Positions 28,400 through 37,671 are shown, counted from the stretch's first letter. The stretch is 64,000 nt of DNA from Algoriphagus machipongonensis (GCF_000166275.1 NZ_CM001023.1:1206501-1270500); one strand, 5' to 3'. The notes: a model not told the origin generated them from the letters alone. Numbers and translations: made by a program.

Positions 28400-28696
28400 T
28401 TAACCTATAATAATAGGTGTAATTTGTGTTTTGGGACTGGTTGGGAGTTCTATGTTTTTTTTAATCAGGTATATTGATTCTGCATCCAAACGCTTACTTT
28501 TTTTAAATTTCCGAACAGTAAAATGTGCCTGAACTAAATGTTGGGCTACTTTCCCTCCTCCAACTACCAAGAGGTTTTCAGCATCTTTTCTAGCTAAGAA
28601 GGAAGCAGCCAAAGCAGAGGTGCAGGCAGTTCTTCGGGCAGTTAATTCTGTCGCATTCATCATGGCTAAAGGTTGGCCAGTTTTAGAATTGCTCAA
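28400..28696 (-). pseudogene. Ornithine cyclodeaminase/mu-crystallin fragment
   Basis: A 98-codon open frame whose first ~70 residues match the central part of the ornithine cyclodeaminase/mu-crystallin family: KTGQPLAMMNATELTARRTA, then SALAASFLARKDAENLLVVG and GGKVAQHLVQAHF. The family is 310-330 residues long, so both the N-terminal ~80 residues and the C-terminal Rossmann part are missing. The frame then runs into unrelated sequence (KKNIELPTSPK). No ATG precedes it, only a TTG with an in-frame stop just upstream. It is best read as a decayed remnant between the M20 peptidase and BNR-protein genes. Confidence 0.75.
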
Positions 28697-28719
28697 AATA
28701 TACTAGGTATTTTTCCTTT

Positions 28720-31700
28720 CTAGTTTCCTCCGGTTTTCTCTATTTCAATTTTTCTGTTTTTGCGTTCTAAAGCTTTGTTGAATTCCTGAATGTCGTTATT
28801 GACCAAATCAGAAAATTGCTCAATCGCCACTTTCAATCGTGCATCCAAAACCTCATAAACTTCTCCCTGTTGATCAGTAGGACGATAATCCATTCCGCTG
28901 GCATTGATGTCGCTGGCCAAAGCACTCAATCGACCATAGAGTTTGATAGGTGATCGAAAGGCATCTTCTCGCGCTCCAGTCAAGTGAATATCATAAAGTT
29001 TGGATGCCACTTCCTCAGCAGCTTCTTTGAGTCTTAGTGCCTCTTTCTGAGTTTTGCTGTCTGATTCTTCTTCTAGGATTATGTCCAATTCCTTTCGAAG
29101 CTGTTCTACTGCATTGATATTACTTACCGCCAAGTTCATGGCATCCCGCAATTGCAAGGAGAAAGCAACTTGCTCTTGAATATCTTCCAAACTGCCTTCC
29201 GAGTAGGGATCTTTTAATACGTTGAATTTGGCTGAAGTCTGAACTACTTCATTTCCTGCCGAATCTGTCAAGATCAAGGTAGCCATGTATTCACCCGGAA
29301 CTACTCTGGGGCCATATTGTCCTGCCATTAGGTCTAAATCCCATTGCACCAAAGGTCTCCAACCTTCTCCGTTGAGTTGAACCCAAGGTCGGCCAGGAGG
29401 GGCCACTCTTAGTTTTGGCGTATAGGTAGGCTCATAGCGTAAATCCCATTGAGCACGGTTGGCTCCTGCTTTTTTATTGGCTTGCAGGGTTCTTACCAAT
29501 TCACCTTTGGAATCTTTGATCTCAATTTTTGCTTCACCCGCAAAGTTTTCGGGCAAATGATAGTTCAGGCTAGCGCCATAGCTTGGGTTACGACCTGAGT
29601 TATTACTTCTGCCATCTGTTTTGATGCTTTCCCGGTCATTGAACCTATAGGCATCACGAACATCATAGAAAGCAATCGTTTGATTTTGATCCAGATTTCT
29701 AATTGCAGCAAGGTCATCTAGAATATAATAGCCACGGCCATAGGTGCCGACTACCAAGTCATCAAAACGCTCCTGAATTTCCATCCAATAAACAGGGGCG
29801 GGAGGAAGATTGAGTTTTAAACGACTCCAGCTTTGGCCATCATTATGGCTGATATAAATACCTTTGTCAATCCCTGCATAAAGTAACCCTTCCCTTTTGG
29901 GATCCTCCTTGATTACATGCACAAAACTTGATTCGGAACTAGGAATACCATCTGAAATCTTTGTCCAACTTTGACCATAATCAGTTGTTTTGAAAATATA
30001 AGGATCAAAATCACCCATTTGGTGTAAATCAACGGTTATATAGGCCGTGGATTTGTCAAATCTAGAGGGCTCAATATTGGCGATGGTGCCCCATTTTGGA
30101 AGATCAGGAATGTTAGCGGTAAGGTTGGTCCAGTTCTCACCACCATCTCGAGTCAATTGTACTTGACCATCGTTGGTGCCTACCCAAATCACACCTGCCT
30201 CAAATTTTGATTCTTCAATAGCAAAAAGAGTTGCTCCATCAAAAGTCATCAGGTTGTCAATAGCTACCCCTCCTGAGTTTTTTTGATGGTCTTTTAAATT
30301 TAAAGTGAGATCAGGGGAAATAATTTGCCAGCTTTGGCCATCATCATCAGTTTTGTGGACGAACTGGCTACCCACATAGACTCTTCCTTCGGTATGAGGT
30401 GAATGGCTCAGTGGGAAATTCCAGTGCCAGCGATATTTTAAATCTGCTGGGGCCCAACCATAGCCAGCTTCAGGCCATACTCTGACCTCTCTTGACTGAC
30501 CGGTTCTTAAATCATGTCTTTCCAATCCTCCATCATAGCAGCCAGACCAAATGATGTTGTTGTCTACAGGATCAGGTTTGGCAAAGCCACTTTCACAGCC
30601 TCCCACACCCTTCCAAAGGCCTAAAGGAATGTAGCCAGCCAAAGAGTTACTCGGTCCCATGTAAGACCAGCCATCTTGTCTGTTGCCAAAAACATTATAG
30701 GGAATCTGGTCATCCACTGCCACATGATACATCTGTGCAATGGGTAAAACGACCCCTTGGAAAGATTTGCCATGGTTATAGCTGATGCTTACGCCCCCAT
30801 CATGTGCTACCATAATGCGATCAGGATCGGTAGGGTCTATCCAGATATCATGATTGTCTCCACCACCTCTCGGAGGTCTTGGATTTCTTGTTTTGCCACC
30901 ATCCAAGGAATGCACAAAGCGTACGGACATGGAATAAATTTCGTTTGGATCGCCTGTATTCACTCTAAGTCTGGTGTAATAAGGGGCACGTTCATTCCAG
31001 TCATGTTCCTGACTCATCAAGGTCCAACTCATTCCTTTGTCAGAGGAGCGCCAAACTTCAGGGCTTTCCGCCTCAAAAAGGGCATAGACCACATTCGGAT
31101 CACTATGGGAAACGGCTACAGAAGTCTTTCCTACAGGCCTTTCTGCACCAGATGTCAAACCATTTTTGCTCATGGGTTCCCAAGTATCACCCCCATCGGT
31201 AGATTTATAAATACCACTGCCTTCTCCTCCGGAATTGAGTCCCCATGTGTTGATGTGGATCGACCACATGGCTGCATAAAGGATGTCAGGATTTTGTGGG
31301 TCAATGGCTAAATCGGAAGCCCCTGTGCCTTCGTCAATAAATAGCACATGCTCCCAAGTATCACCTCCGTCTTTGCTTCGAAAAATTCCTCTTTCTTTTT
31401 GTGGACCATAAGTATGGCCTAAGGAAGCTGCATAAATGATTTTGGGATCTTTTGGATGAACCAGCACCCGACCAATTCGTCCAGTTTTTTCAAGGCCTTT
31501 GTGTTCCCAGGTTTTGCCCGCATCAGGAGAGAAATAGATGCCATTTCCCATAGCATGTGCAGGTCGGATAACAAAAGTCTCACCGGTGCCCACCCATACT
31601 TGATTCGGATCTGAGGGAGCCAGTTCCACAGCTGCAACAGATGAAATATCTTGATCATCGAAAATAGGTCGCCAATTAATCCCCATGTCTTCGGTTTTCC

Positions 31701-31896
31701 AAAGACCCCCAGAAGCTGCGCCGATGTAGGCCACTTGAGGATTTCCGGGTTCACCGATGACTGCGATGGCACGATTGCCTTCTGGGCCAATAAAGCGAAA
31801 TTGATGATTGTTGAGTTGCTCGTCTAAGGAAGTTTGAGCAAGAGTTATTGAAGTGAGTATAAGGAGTGTTAAAAAGCTAAGTAAGGTTCTTTTCAT
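28720..31896 (-). CDS. Secreted VPS10/BNR-repeat beta-propeller protein
   Basis: A 1058-residue protein starting at the ATG at 31896, which begins a clean signal peptide (KRTLLSFLTLLILTS, cleaved after TLAQ); the TTG at 31923 would add nine residues. It is built from sortilin/BNR-type Asp-box repeats such as SKDGGDTWE, SPDAGKTWE, STDGGDTWE, TRDGGENWT and SHNDGQSWS, forming one or two large propellers over about residues 30-720. After this come an Ig-like FlgD-type segment (GELVRTLQANKKAG) and a helical tail. Such proteins are common in marine Bacteroidota and probably bind or process glycans or proteins outside the cell. No catalytic residues can be assigned. Confidence 0.87.
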   Translation of the reverse strand: MKRTLLSFLTLLILTSITLAQTSLDEQLNNHQFRFIGPEGNRAIAVIGEPGNPQVAYIGAASGGLWKTEDMGINWRPIFDDQDISSVAAVELAPSDPNQVWVGTGETFVIRPAHAMGNGIYFSPDAGKTWEHKGLEKTGRIGRVLVHPKDPKIIYAASLGHTYGPQKERGIFRSKDGGDTWEHVLFIDEGTGASDLAIDPQNPDILYAAMWSIHINTWGLNSGGEGSGIYKSTDGGDTWEPMSKNGLTSGAERPVGKTSVAVSHSDPNVVYALFEAESPEVWRSSDKGMSWTLMSQEHDWNERAPYYTRLRVNTGDPNEIYSMSVRFVHSLDGGKTRNPRPPRGGGDNHDIWIDPTDPDRIMVAHDGGVSISYNHGKSFQGVVLPIAQMYHVAVDDQIPYNVFGNRQDGWSYMGPSNSLAGYIPLGLWKGVGGCESGFAKPDPVDNNIIWSGCYDGGLERHDLRTGQSREVRVWPEAGYGWAPADLKYRWHWNFPLSHSPHTEGRVYVGSQFVHKTDDDGQSWQIISPDLTLNLKDHQKNSGGVAIDNLMTFDGATLFAIEESKFEAGVIWVGTNDGQVQLTRDGGENWTNLTANIPDLPKWGTIANIEPSRFDKSTAYITVDLHQMGDFDPYIFKTTDYGQSWTKISDGIPSSESSFVHVIKEDPKREGLLYAGIDKGIYISHNDGQSWSRLKLNLPPAPVYWMEIQERFDDLVVGTYGRGYYILDDLAAIRNLDQNQTIAFYDVRDAYRFNDRESIKTDGRSNNSGRNPSYGASLNYHLPENFAGEAKIEIKDSKGELVRTLQANKKAGANRAQWDLRYEPTYTPKLRVAPPGRPWVQLNGEGWRPLVQWDLDLMAGQYGPRVVPGEYMATLILTDSAGNEVVQTSAKFNVLKDPYSEGSLEDIQEQVAFSLQLRDAMNLAVSNINAVEQLRKELDIILEEESDSKTQKEALRLKEAAEEVASKLYDIHLTGAREDAFRSPIKLYGRLSALASDINASGMDYRPTDQQGEVYEVLDARLKVAIEQFSDLVNNDIQEFNKALERKNRKIEIEKTGGN

Positions 31897-32002
31897 GGTA
31901 GTGTGAATGCTTGCGAATATCAAAATAGGTAATAATCACTTAAAATGTATTCTAGACAATGAAAAGAGGAATCCGGCATAAAAAAGTGGAGCCGATTTCT
32001 TA

Positions 32003-32092
32003 TTAAATAGCACGCACCATCATTACCATCTCACCGGGAGACGGTCAGGTATCCCAGGTGAGTTAGCAATCGCTCTAAACGTAGCTATTTAA
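32003..32092. other. Foldable intergenic element, possible structured RNA or MITE
   Basis: A 90-bp segment closed by a perfect 9-bp inverted repeat (TTAAATAGC at 32003-32011, GCTATTTAA at 32084-32092). Nested inside is a 10-bp stem with a one-base bulge (CTCACCGGGA at 32030-32039, TCCCAGGTGAG at 32052-32062) and a 12-nt loop. A weak AGC/GCT hairpin lies at 32065-32074. It lies 18 bp past the stop of the S15 peptidase gene and 106 bp upstream of the BNR-protein ATG, both on the minus strand, so it could be that gene's 5' leader. I cannot match it to any riboswitch I know; a small palindromic mobile element is equally possible. Confidence 0.5.
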
Positions 32093-32110
32093 GCAAAGGT
32101 AATTGTCAGA

Positions 32111-33934
32111 CTATTGTAAAGCTTTTTCTACTGTAGCTTTTCCTCCTACCACTGGAAGGGTTAAGACAGTTCCATTCAGATCTATCGTCAGTTCAGTACC
32201 GGGCTTGGGTAGAATTGTATACTCAGCATCAGAGGAGAAGATCATCAGACCAATTTGCTGGCCTGCAGGGATGATCTGATCGTCTGGCTGCAAGTCGAAA
32301 CTTACCTCGTAGAATTTTCCTGGCACCAAAGGTTCTCCTTTGCGGATGGAGGCGTGATTTTGTGGGTCTGCCCATCCTCGGGTGATGATGTTATCTGTGA
32401 TTTTTGAATTTCTTCCTTCTGTCCAAGGAAGGGAAACTAACCAAACTGAAAGGTTAGCAGCAGGCTTACTTGAAGCCAGTTTTACTTTGATTGTTGAGAT
32501 TCCTGAAATATGAATCGGCGCTTTGAGAACCGGGCTGAGGTAAAGCAATCGATGCTCGGTGTAATCTGCCTGAGCAAGTGCGGATCCAGGAAAAGAATAG
32601 TTATCTACCAATGTTTCCTGCTTTCCGGTAGTCATATTTTCAAGTCCCATCCCGCCTGTTGCAGGAGCACCTGGGCTCAGATAAAAATTAACAGGGGAAG
32701 CTTGAGGATTCGGGTAATCTGCATATGGAGTTGGGTTGCTTCGCTCATCCTGCTCACGGACTATCCAGGCTTTTGGTTCCTCTTCCACACCGTTTTCCAC
32801 TCCATGCAAGTACCGAGTAAACCAACGATTCATCATCGAAAAAGGTGGAGGTCCTCCATGCCCGTTTTGATGATAATAGATCTTTGCTGGTATTCCTTTC
32901 GCGCGAGCCGCGTCATAAATTCTATAGCTGTGCTCAGGCATGACGTTCCAATCATTGAAACCATGCGACATCAATAATGCGGCTTTCATTGGCTCCATGT
33001 CATTGAGGTAATCACGGCCAGCCCAGAAGTCATTATAGTCACCAGTAGCTCGATCCATGCCTTGGGCCATTTCTGTATCCCGGACGGTCTTATTGCTATA
33101 CGCTCTTTTGGATTCATCACCACTATGGATGAAATCATACAATACATCAATGTCTTCTCCCAAATATCCTCCCGGTGATCGTACGAGTCCATTGGATCTG
33201 TAATAATGGTAATAGGATGTGTTGGGTGCGATGGGGATAATTGCTTCCAACCCTTCTACGCCTGTTGTTGCCGCAGCCAAGGGAAGTGTGCCGTTATAGG
33301 AAGTTCCTGTCATACCCACTTTTCCAGTGGACCAATAGGCAGACACTTTTTCATTTCCATCTGGCGTAGTATAGCCATTGTCTTTTCCTGTTAGCCATTC
33401 GATGACAGCCTTTGGTGCCAAAGATTCATTGTCACCACCGACGGTAGGTGAACCTTGTGATAATCCGGTTCCCGGAGAAGAGGAGTGAACCACGATGTAT
33501 CCACGTGGTACCCATTGCATAATTTCGGAATTAGAGATGATCGGCCGCCCACCTGTTCGCACTACCTCAAACTTGTTTCTAGGAGGTGCCGGAGCTCCCA
33601 ATTCATGTTTTACATCCCAAAAGATGGGAGCATTTCCTGCCGTGCCTGCATAATAAGGACTGCTGGCATAGATTACAGGAAGCTTAAGTCCCTCTGTCTC
33701 GGTTTGCTTCGGTCGGGTCACATCCACATGCATGCGGTCTTTTTTACCGTCACCATCTGTATCAAACTCCGTTTCCACCCAAAGATCAGTACGGATCCAA
33801 TTGGAAGAATCTTTCAGTTCCGGGATGATTTGCGCTTCTCCATTTTCAAAAATAGGTTTGACTTGAGCGAGTAGAGAATGAGCTCCCATTCCGAAGAAAA
33901 GGAGAAAAAGTAAAGCTTGGTTGAGGGATTTCAT
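32111..33934 (-). CDS. S15-family Xaa-Pro dipeptidyl-peptidase (CocE/NonD hydrolase)
   Basis: A 607-residue secreted serine peptidase. The signal peptide (NQALLFLLFFGMGAHSLLAQ) is followed by the S15 alpha/beta-hydrolase domain: the nucleophile elbow GMTGTSYNGT (Ser near residue 217), the charge-relay Asp in GFNDWNV and His in NGHGGPP. A C-terminal jelly-roll domain carries ISTIKVKLASSKPAANLSVWL. It cleaves X-Pro dipeptides or related esters or amides, probably in the periplasm. The Asp/Gly-rich DTDGDGKKDRM near residue 58 is likely a Ca2+-binding loop. It is on the same strand as the BNR protein, separated by the foldable element. Confidence 0.88.
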   Translation of the reverse strand: MKSLNQALLFLLFFGMGAHSLLAQVKPIFENGEAQIIPELKDSSNWIRTDLWVETEFDTDGDGKKDRMHVDVTRPKQTETEGLKLPVIYASSPYYAGTAGNAPIFWDVKHELGAPAPPRNKFEVVRTGGRPIISNSEIMQWVPRGYIVVHSSSPGTGLSQGSPTVGGDNESLAPKAVIEWLTGKDNGYTTPDGNEKVSAYWSTGKVGMTGTSYNGTLPLAAATTGVEGLEAIIPIAPNTSYYHYYRSNGLVRSPGGYLGEDIDVLYDFIHSGDESKRAYSNKTVRDTEMAQGMDRATGDYNDFWAGRDYLNDMEPMKAALLMSHGFNDWNVMPEHSYRIYDAARAKGIPAKIYYHQNGHGGPPPFSMMNRWFTRYLHGVENGVEEEPKAWIVREQDERSNPTPYADYPNPQASPVNFYLSPGAPATGGMGLENMTTGKQETLVDNYSFPGSALAQADYTEHRLLYLSPVLKAPIHISGISTIKVKLASSKPAANLSVWLVSLPWTEGRNSKITDNIITRGWADPQNHASIRKGEPLVPGKFYEVSFDLQPDDQIIPAGQQIGLMIFSSDAEYTILPKPGTELTIDLNGTVLTLPVVGGKATVEKALQ

Positions 33935-34117
33935 AAAGCGTGAGTTCTTGATTTTATAAGGAAATTCAATATAAGGCTAAATGGCTTATACGAAGAGGTG
34001 CTTTTATAAGATTGCCTCTTTGATTAGATAAATGGTAAGGATTACAACCCCATAGATAAAGATCTGGCTTTACCTAGAGGGAGTTTCAGATTTACCTTTG
34101 ATTCTTACAATTGATTT

Positions 34118-35557
34118 CTAATTCAGAAAATTCAGTACTGCTTGAGCAGCATGATAGCCACACATACCATGAACTCCCCCTCCTGGAGGCGATGAAGAGC
34201 TGCAAATAAAATAGGAGGTATTTGGTATTCTATAAGGATCAAAAAGGTTAACTGGCCGTGTATAGAGTTGTCTAAGATCTTGTATGCCACCGTTAATATC
34301 TCCACCAATATAATTGGGGTTATAGGTTTGCATATCTGCAGCATTCATCTTATTTCTTGACAGAATCAAGTCTTTAAATCCGGGAGCAAATCTCTCAATT
34401 TGGTCTTCGATCTGTTGGGTCATATCTCTGGTCGAACCGTTAGGGACATGGCAATAGCACCATACGGTATGTTTGCCTTCAGGTGCTCTTGATTGATCAA
34501 AAAAGCTTTGTTGCGTCAAAAGCACAAATGGCTTCTCAGGATGCTTGCCTTCAAATACTTGACTTTCAGCTTCTGCTATTTCTTCAAAAGTACCTCCTAT
34601 GTGAACAGTGGCTGCTTTGCTACAATTTTCATCTTTCCATGGAATAGGGCCATCAAGTGCCAAATCAAGCTTAAAAACCCCTGGGCCATAACGGTAACTT
34701 TTAAGTTTTTTAGCGTAGGATTTAGGGATTTGATTCTCAGCAATAGAAAGGATTTGTTTAGGAGTAATGTCAAAAAGAACAGCCTTGGCTTCTGACAATT
34801 GGTCCACTGATGTAATCATTTTTCCTGTTTCAATTTCCCCTCCTAAATAGGTGAAATGCTCAGCTAAAGCATTGGAGAGTGATTGAGATCCGCCTTCTGG
34901 CAAAGGCCAGCCTACTGCATGACCTGCAGCACCTAAAACCAATGCAATAGCAGAAGTAGCGGTGTTATCTAAAGGTTGAATGGAGTGAGCAGCAAGTCCT
35001 GCAAACAGCGCCCTGCTTCTGTCTCCTTTAAATTTTGAGTTGACAAGCGAGGAAGCAGATCGAATGGCATTTAACCCAAATTTCGCAACTTTTATGGGGC
35101 TTTTGGGAATAGGATTAAATGGCCCAAGCAAATCTGGCAGCAGGTCATTAAAATCTTTGATGATTGGGGAAAAGAGTTTTAGATAAGCAGCGCTATCTAT
35201 TCCAAGTTCACTTGCTGTCTTGTGGATATCCAGATCCATGATGACTGCAGGCTCGTTATCTAGGGGATGTGCTACTGGAAATCGAGGTGTAATCCATTTG
35301 AGTCCATATTTTTCCAAAGGAAGAGTTGTGAAAAATGGGGATGCCATCGCCATTGGGTGAATCGCGGAACAGACATCATGTTTGTATCCCGGAAGGGTCA
35401 AAAACTTTGTTCTTGCTCCTCCGCCCACGGTGTCGCTTGCCTCAATAATTTTAATTTTTTTACCCTTTTGAGCTAGAGCGATACCGGCTGCAAGTCCATT
35501 GGGACCTGATCCAACAATTATTGCATCGTATTGCTTATTCTTATCTACAACCTCCAA
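34118..35557 (-). CDS. Phytoene desaturase-like FAD/NAD(P)-dependent oxidoreductase
   Basis: A 479-residue flavoprotein with the dinucleotide motif IIVGSGPNGLAAGIAL near residue 15 and the phytoene-dehydrogenase pattern DTVGGGARTKFLTLPGYKHD. The C-terminal FAD contact is in SSSSPPGGGVHGMCGYHAA. Related enzymes desaturate or isomerise carotenoids and other isoprenoids, but many homologues act on unknown substrates. Only a TTG start is possible: an in-frame TGA lies 13 bp upstream, and the next Met is inside the fold. It begins 5 bp after the HTTM gene and so is the last member of a three-gene operon. Linkage to carotenoid synthesis is not supported by neighbours. Confidence 0.82.
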   Translation of the reverse strand: MEVVDKNKQYDAIIVGSGPNGLAAGIALAQKGKKIKIIEASDTVGGGARTKFLTLPGYKHDVCSAIHPMAMASPFFTTLPLEKYGLKWITPRFPVAHPLDNEPAVIMDLDIHKTASELGIDSAAYLKLFSPIIKDFNDLLPDLLGPFNPIPKSPIKVAKFGLNAIRSASSLVNSKFKGDRSRALFAGLAAHSIQPLDNTATSAIALVLGAAGHAVGWPLPEGGSQSLSNALAEHFTYLGGEIETGKMITSVDQLSEAKAVLFDITPKQILSIAENQIPKSYAKKLKSYRYGPGVFKLDLALDGPIPWKDENCSKAATVHIGGTFEEIAEAESQVFEGKHPEKPFVLLTQQSFFDQSRAPEGKHTVWCYCHVPNGSTRDMTQQIEDQIERFAPGFKDLILSRNKMNAADMQTYNPNYIGGDINGGIQDLRQLYTRPVNLFDPYRIPNTSYFICSSSSPPGGGVHGMCGYHAAQAVLNFLN

Positions 35558-35562
35558 ATGCT

Positions 35563-36660
35563 TTAAAATTCAATTTGTTCTTGTTTCCTTTTAGTTCTTA
35601 TCTGTTTAATGATTGCATTTAGGTAACACCCTAGGACCACAAGCATAATTATTAAACTGGTAATATTTGAATCGAAGCCTAAATTGAAAGTGATATCATA
35701 TAGGTCTAAATGAATTTCAAAGACAAACCATGCTATAAAATACAATCCACAAGTCACCGCAAATACCCACAACCAATTTATGGAAGCCCATTTTTTCTTT
35801 GTCTTATTTTCGGAATTAAGAACGTAAGGCATGAACAACAAGTAGATTGGTAAATTGCCTGTAAACTTAATATTCAGAATCAATAGATTCATTATGTGGA
35901 ATAATATCGCAATGATTATAAACCATGAAAAGTATCTTTTATTCAAGAGCAAAAGAATAAATCCTAACTCAAATAAAACACCTACATAATCAAAAAATTC
36001 CCAGATAAATACAGATTGAACATTTAAAAATAAAGGTGCTAAAAGGTCATGGCGATCCCTAATGTAGTAATTATCAATAAAGTGATGTCTTACAGCTTGG
36101 GTATCAAATGATAACCAGTTGCCCATTAATTTTGGTAAGCCAGCAGTGAACATGCCAAATGCCAAAATGCTTGCTAATAAAAAAATAGGCCATCCATTCG
36201 ATACTGGTTTACTTTTTCGCAGTGTTTTATCGATCGAATATTCAGACCCCCAACCAGCTATTCCCATGAAAAGGGGTATCCATATGGTGACCATCCAAGC
36301 ATGATCTATTTTGCCAAATGAAAACTTGATAGTAAACAGAATTAGGTAAAGTAGGGTCAAACCTATGGAGCAAAACCTAGTATAAAACCCAAAGAGTACA
36401 CACAGGTGAAAAAGCACCAGCAAGGACGAAAAGAGTCCTATGATAAAAGCTGGAGGAAACCCATCTAATAACTGAGCATAACTTAAGAAAGGTGGCTGAA
36501 AGATTAAGTCAGGATATTGAGCTAGATATCTAAAATCAGGAATCCCTAAAACAAAAATGATGAAAATGCTAAATACGATCCTATAGGCCCCCATAGCTTT
36601 GGGATCCATTCGATATTCATCGAATACTAAATGATCAAAATATGAAAGTATTTTACTCAT
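35563..36660 (-). CDS. HTTM-domain-like integral membrane protein
   Basis: A 365-residue polytopic protein with about 9-10 hydrophobic helices. The N-terminal block (DPKAMGAYRIVFSIF, then LVLFHLCVLFGFYTRF) and the central FTAGLPKLMGNWLSF resemble HTTM/vitamin-K-dependent carboxylase-like membrane proteins of Bacteroidota. No catalytic Lys of true gamma-glutamyl carboxylase can be placed. The ATG overlaps the upstream gene's 3' end by 8 bp, and the stop lies 5 bp before the flavoprotein start, so the genes are translationally coupled. It possibly handles a lipid or quinone substrate together with the flavoprotein. Confidence 0.72.
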   Translation of the reverse strand: MSKILSYFDHLVFDEYRMDPKAMGAYRIVFSIFIIFVLGIPDFRYLAQYPDLIFQPPFLSYAQLLDGFPPAFIIGLFSSLLVLFHLCVLFGFYTRFCSIGLTLLYLILFTIKFSFGKIDHAWMVTIWIPLFMGIAGWGSEYSIDKTLRKSKPVSNGWPIFLLASILAFGMFTAGLPKLMGNWLSFDTQAVRHHFIDNYYIRDRHDLLAPLFLNVQSVFIWEFFDYVGVLFELGFILLLLNKRYFSWFIIIAILFHIMNLLILNIKFTGNLPIYLLFMPYVLNSENKTKKKWASINWLWVFAVTCGLYFIAWFVFEIHLDLYDITFNLGFDSNITSLIIMLVVLGCYLNAIIKQIRTKRKQEQIEF

Positions 36661-37135
36661 TAGATTGTAATTCTATTTTAACATAATTGATCAATGTCCC
36701 CTCTTTTTCTAATTCGTTAGTGTTCAAGTCGTAATTGTATTGCATTTCTAAAATGGAAATGTTGGAAATTTCTTTATCAGGGATATTTTCTTTGAGATTT
36801 TTTGAAACCCAATCTTCAAATTCTTTTTTTTCTGATGTCCTTTCTTTTGAATTTTGATAATTACTTGCTATTAAATCAATGCTAGGTTTGTTATAGCTGA
36901 TTTTTGGTAAGAATTGATCTAATGAATAAAGAATACTATCCTGCTGATCATCTGAATGAAGATAGACTTCATATTGATTGATTTTTTTGAATCCCCCATT
37001 TTGTCCTGTACTACTGAAACTAGGAAATCTAATAGCGGGGTAAGGTTCAGCTTTATACTTGTTAATAATCAAAAGTTGAAAAAAAAGGCCTGCCCAAAAA
37101 ATTAAAACGATAGTTCGAATTGCTGCTTTTGTCAT
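36653..37135 (-). CDS. Small membrane-anchored protein of unknown function
   Basis: A 160-residue protein with one N-terminal hydrophobic helix (IRTIVLIFWAGLFFQLLII, residues 6-24), then a charged extracytoplasmic domain rich in Lys, Asp and Ser. It resembles no family that I recognise. Homologues next to HTTM proteins in related genomes would be expected if the trio is conserved. The last 8 bp overlap the HTTM gene, so it is the first gene of the three-gene operon. Codon use and base composition look like its neighbours. Confidence 0.7.
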   Translation of the reverse strand: MTKAAIRTIVLIFWAGLFFQLLIINKYKAEPYPAIRFPSFSSTGQNGGFKKINQYEVYLHSDDQQDSILYSLDQFLPKISYNKPSIDLIASNYQNSKERTSEKKEFEDWVSKNLKENIPDKEISNISILEMQYNYDLNTNELEKEGTLINYVKIELQSNE

Positions 37136-37671
37136 ATTCTTTTGATGTAAATTTCTAATGGGTTTTTAAAAATTCAGCTATTAAATAATTTGGCTTTATT
37201 CACTTTACTGTAAAGGAGGATTTAGGATTTTGCTTGTTTGGAATTAGTTATTGTGCATCCTAAAAAGAGATTCAAATTTAGGTTTAATAATTTGAATTTC
37301 TATTAAAGATTTGCTTGACTTAAAAAGTTCTTTTGGTCTAGGGGGAACACCCTCAAAAGAGGGATTCATTCAATCAAAAAAGTTCAATTTCAGCATTTAT
37401 TAAGGTTATCCCTGGTTTTCCACCTTTTATACCAGTCTTTACTTCTTGTGAATTCCAAAAAATATTCCAGGTAATTTATTCTGGTTTCAAAAGTACGTTG
37501 AGCCAGAAATTGATCTGATTCAAAATCCCTATTTGTGGCATTCTTCAGCTGAACCAGTAAAGATTGATAATCTTCTATTAAATATTAACCTTTCCAATGT
37601 ATCTATCAATTACAATGTGCTTGGCAGGCAGATGTGATTGAATCTGATTAGCAATACCGAGAAAAAACAAA
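37136..37671. other. Intergenic region with one gene-like fragment
   Basis: A 536-bp stretch without an intact gene. It contains the minus-strand coding-like fragment described separately (37390-37584) and a T-rich stretch at 37136-37190 that may hold the promoter of the HTTM operon. The plus-strand frame crossing the fragment (ending VSINYNVLGRQM, stop near 37636) only vaguely resembles a T9SS tail and is not convincing. Confidence 0.4.
37390..37584 (-). pseudogene. Gene fragment of unknown origin, no start codon
   Basis: A minus-strand open frame of about 64 codons with protein-like composition (for example ATNRDFESDQFLAQRTF and NYLEYFLEFTRSKDWYKRW) ending in TGA at 37390-37392. It begins directly after an in-frame TAA and has no ATG, GTG or TTG at the head, so it looks like the 3' end of a decayed gene. 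I do not recognise the family. Confidence 0.3.

Noticed and set aside
31990..32100. Assignment of the foldable element to TPP, cobalamin or SAM riboswitches, or to a hammerhead ribozyme
   Set aside because: The diagnostic conserved boxes of these classes are not present in either strand, so it stays unidentified.
37500..37640. Plus-strand frame ending in a T9SS-tail-like VLGRQM
   Set aside because: Only a few residues resemble a sorting tail and the frame is interrupted by stops; the minus-strand fragment here is more convincing.
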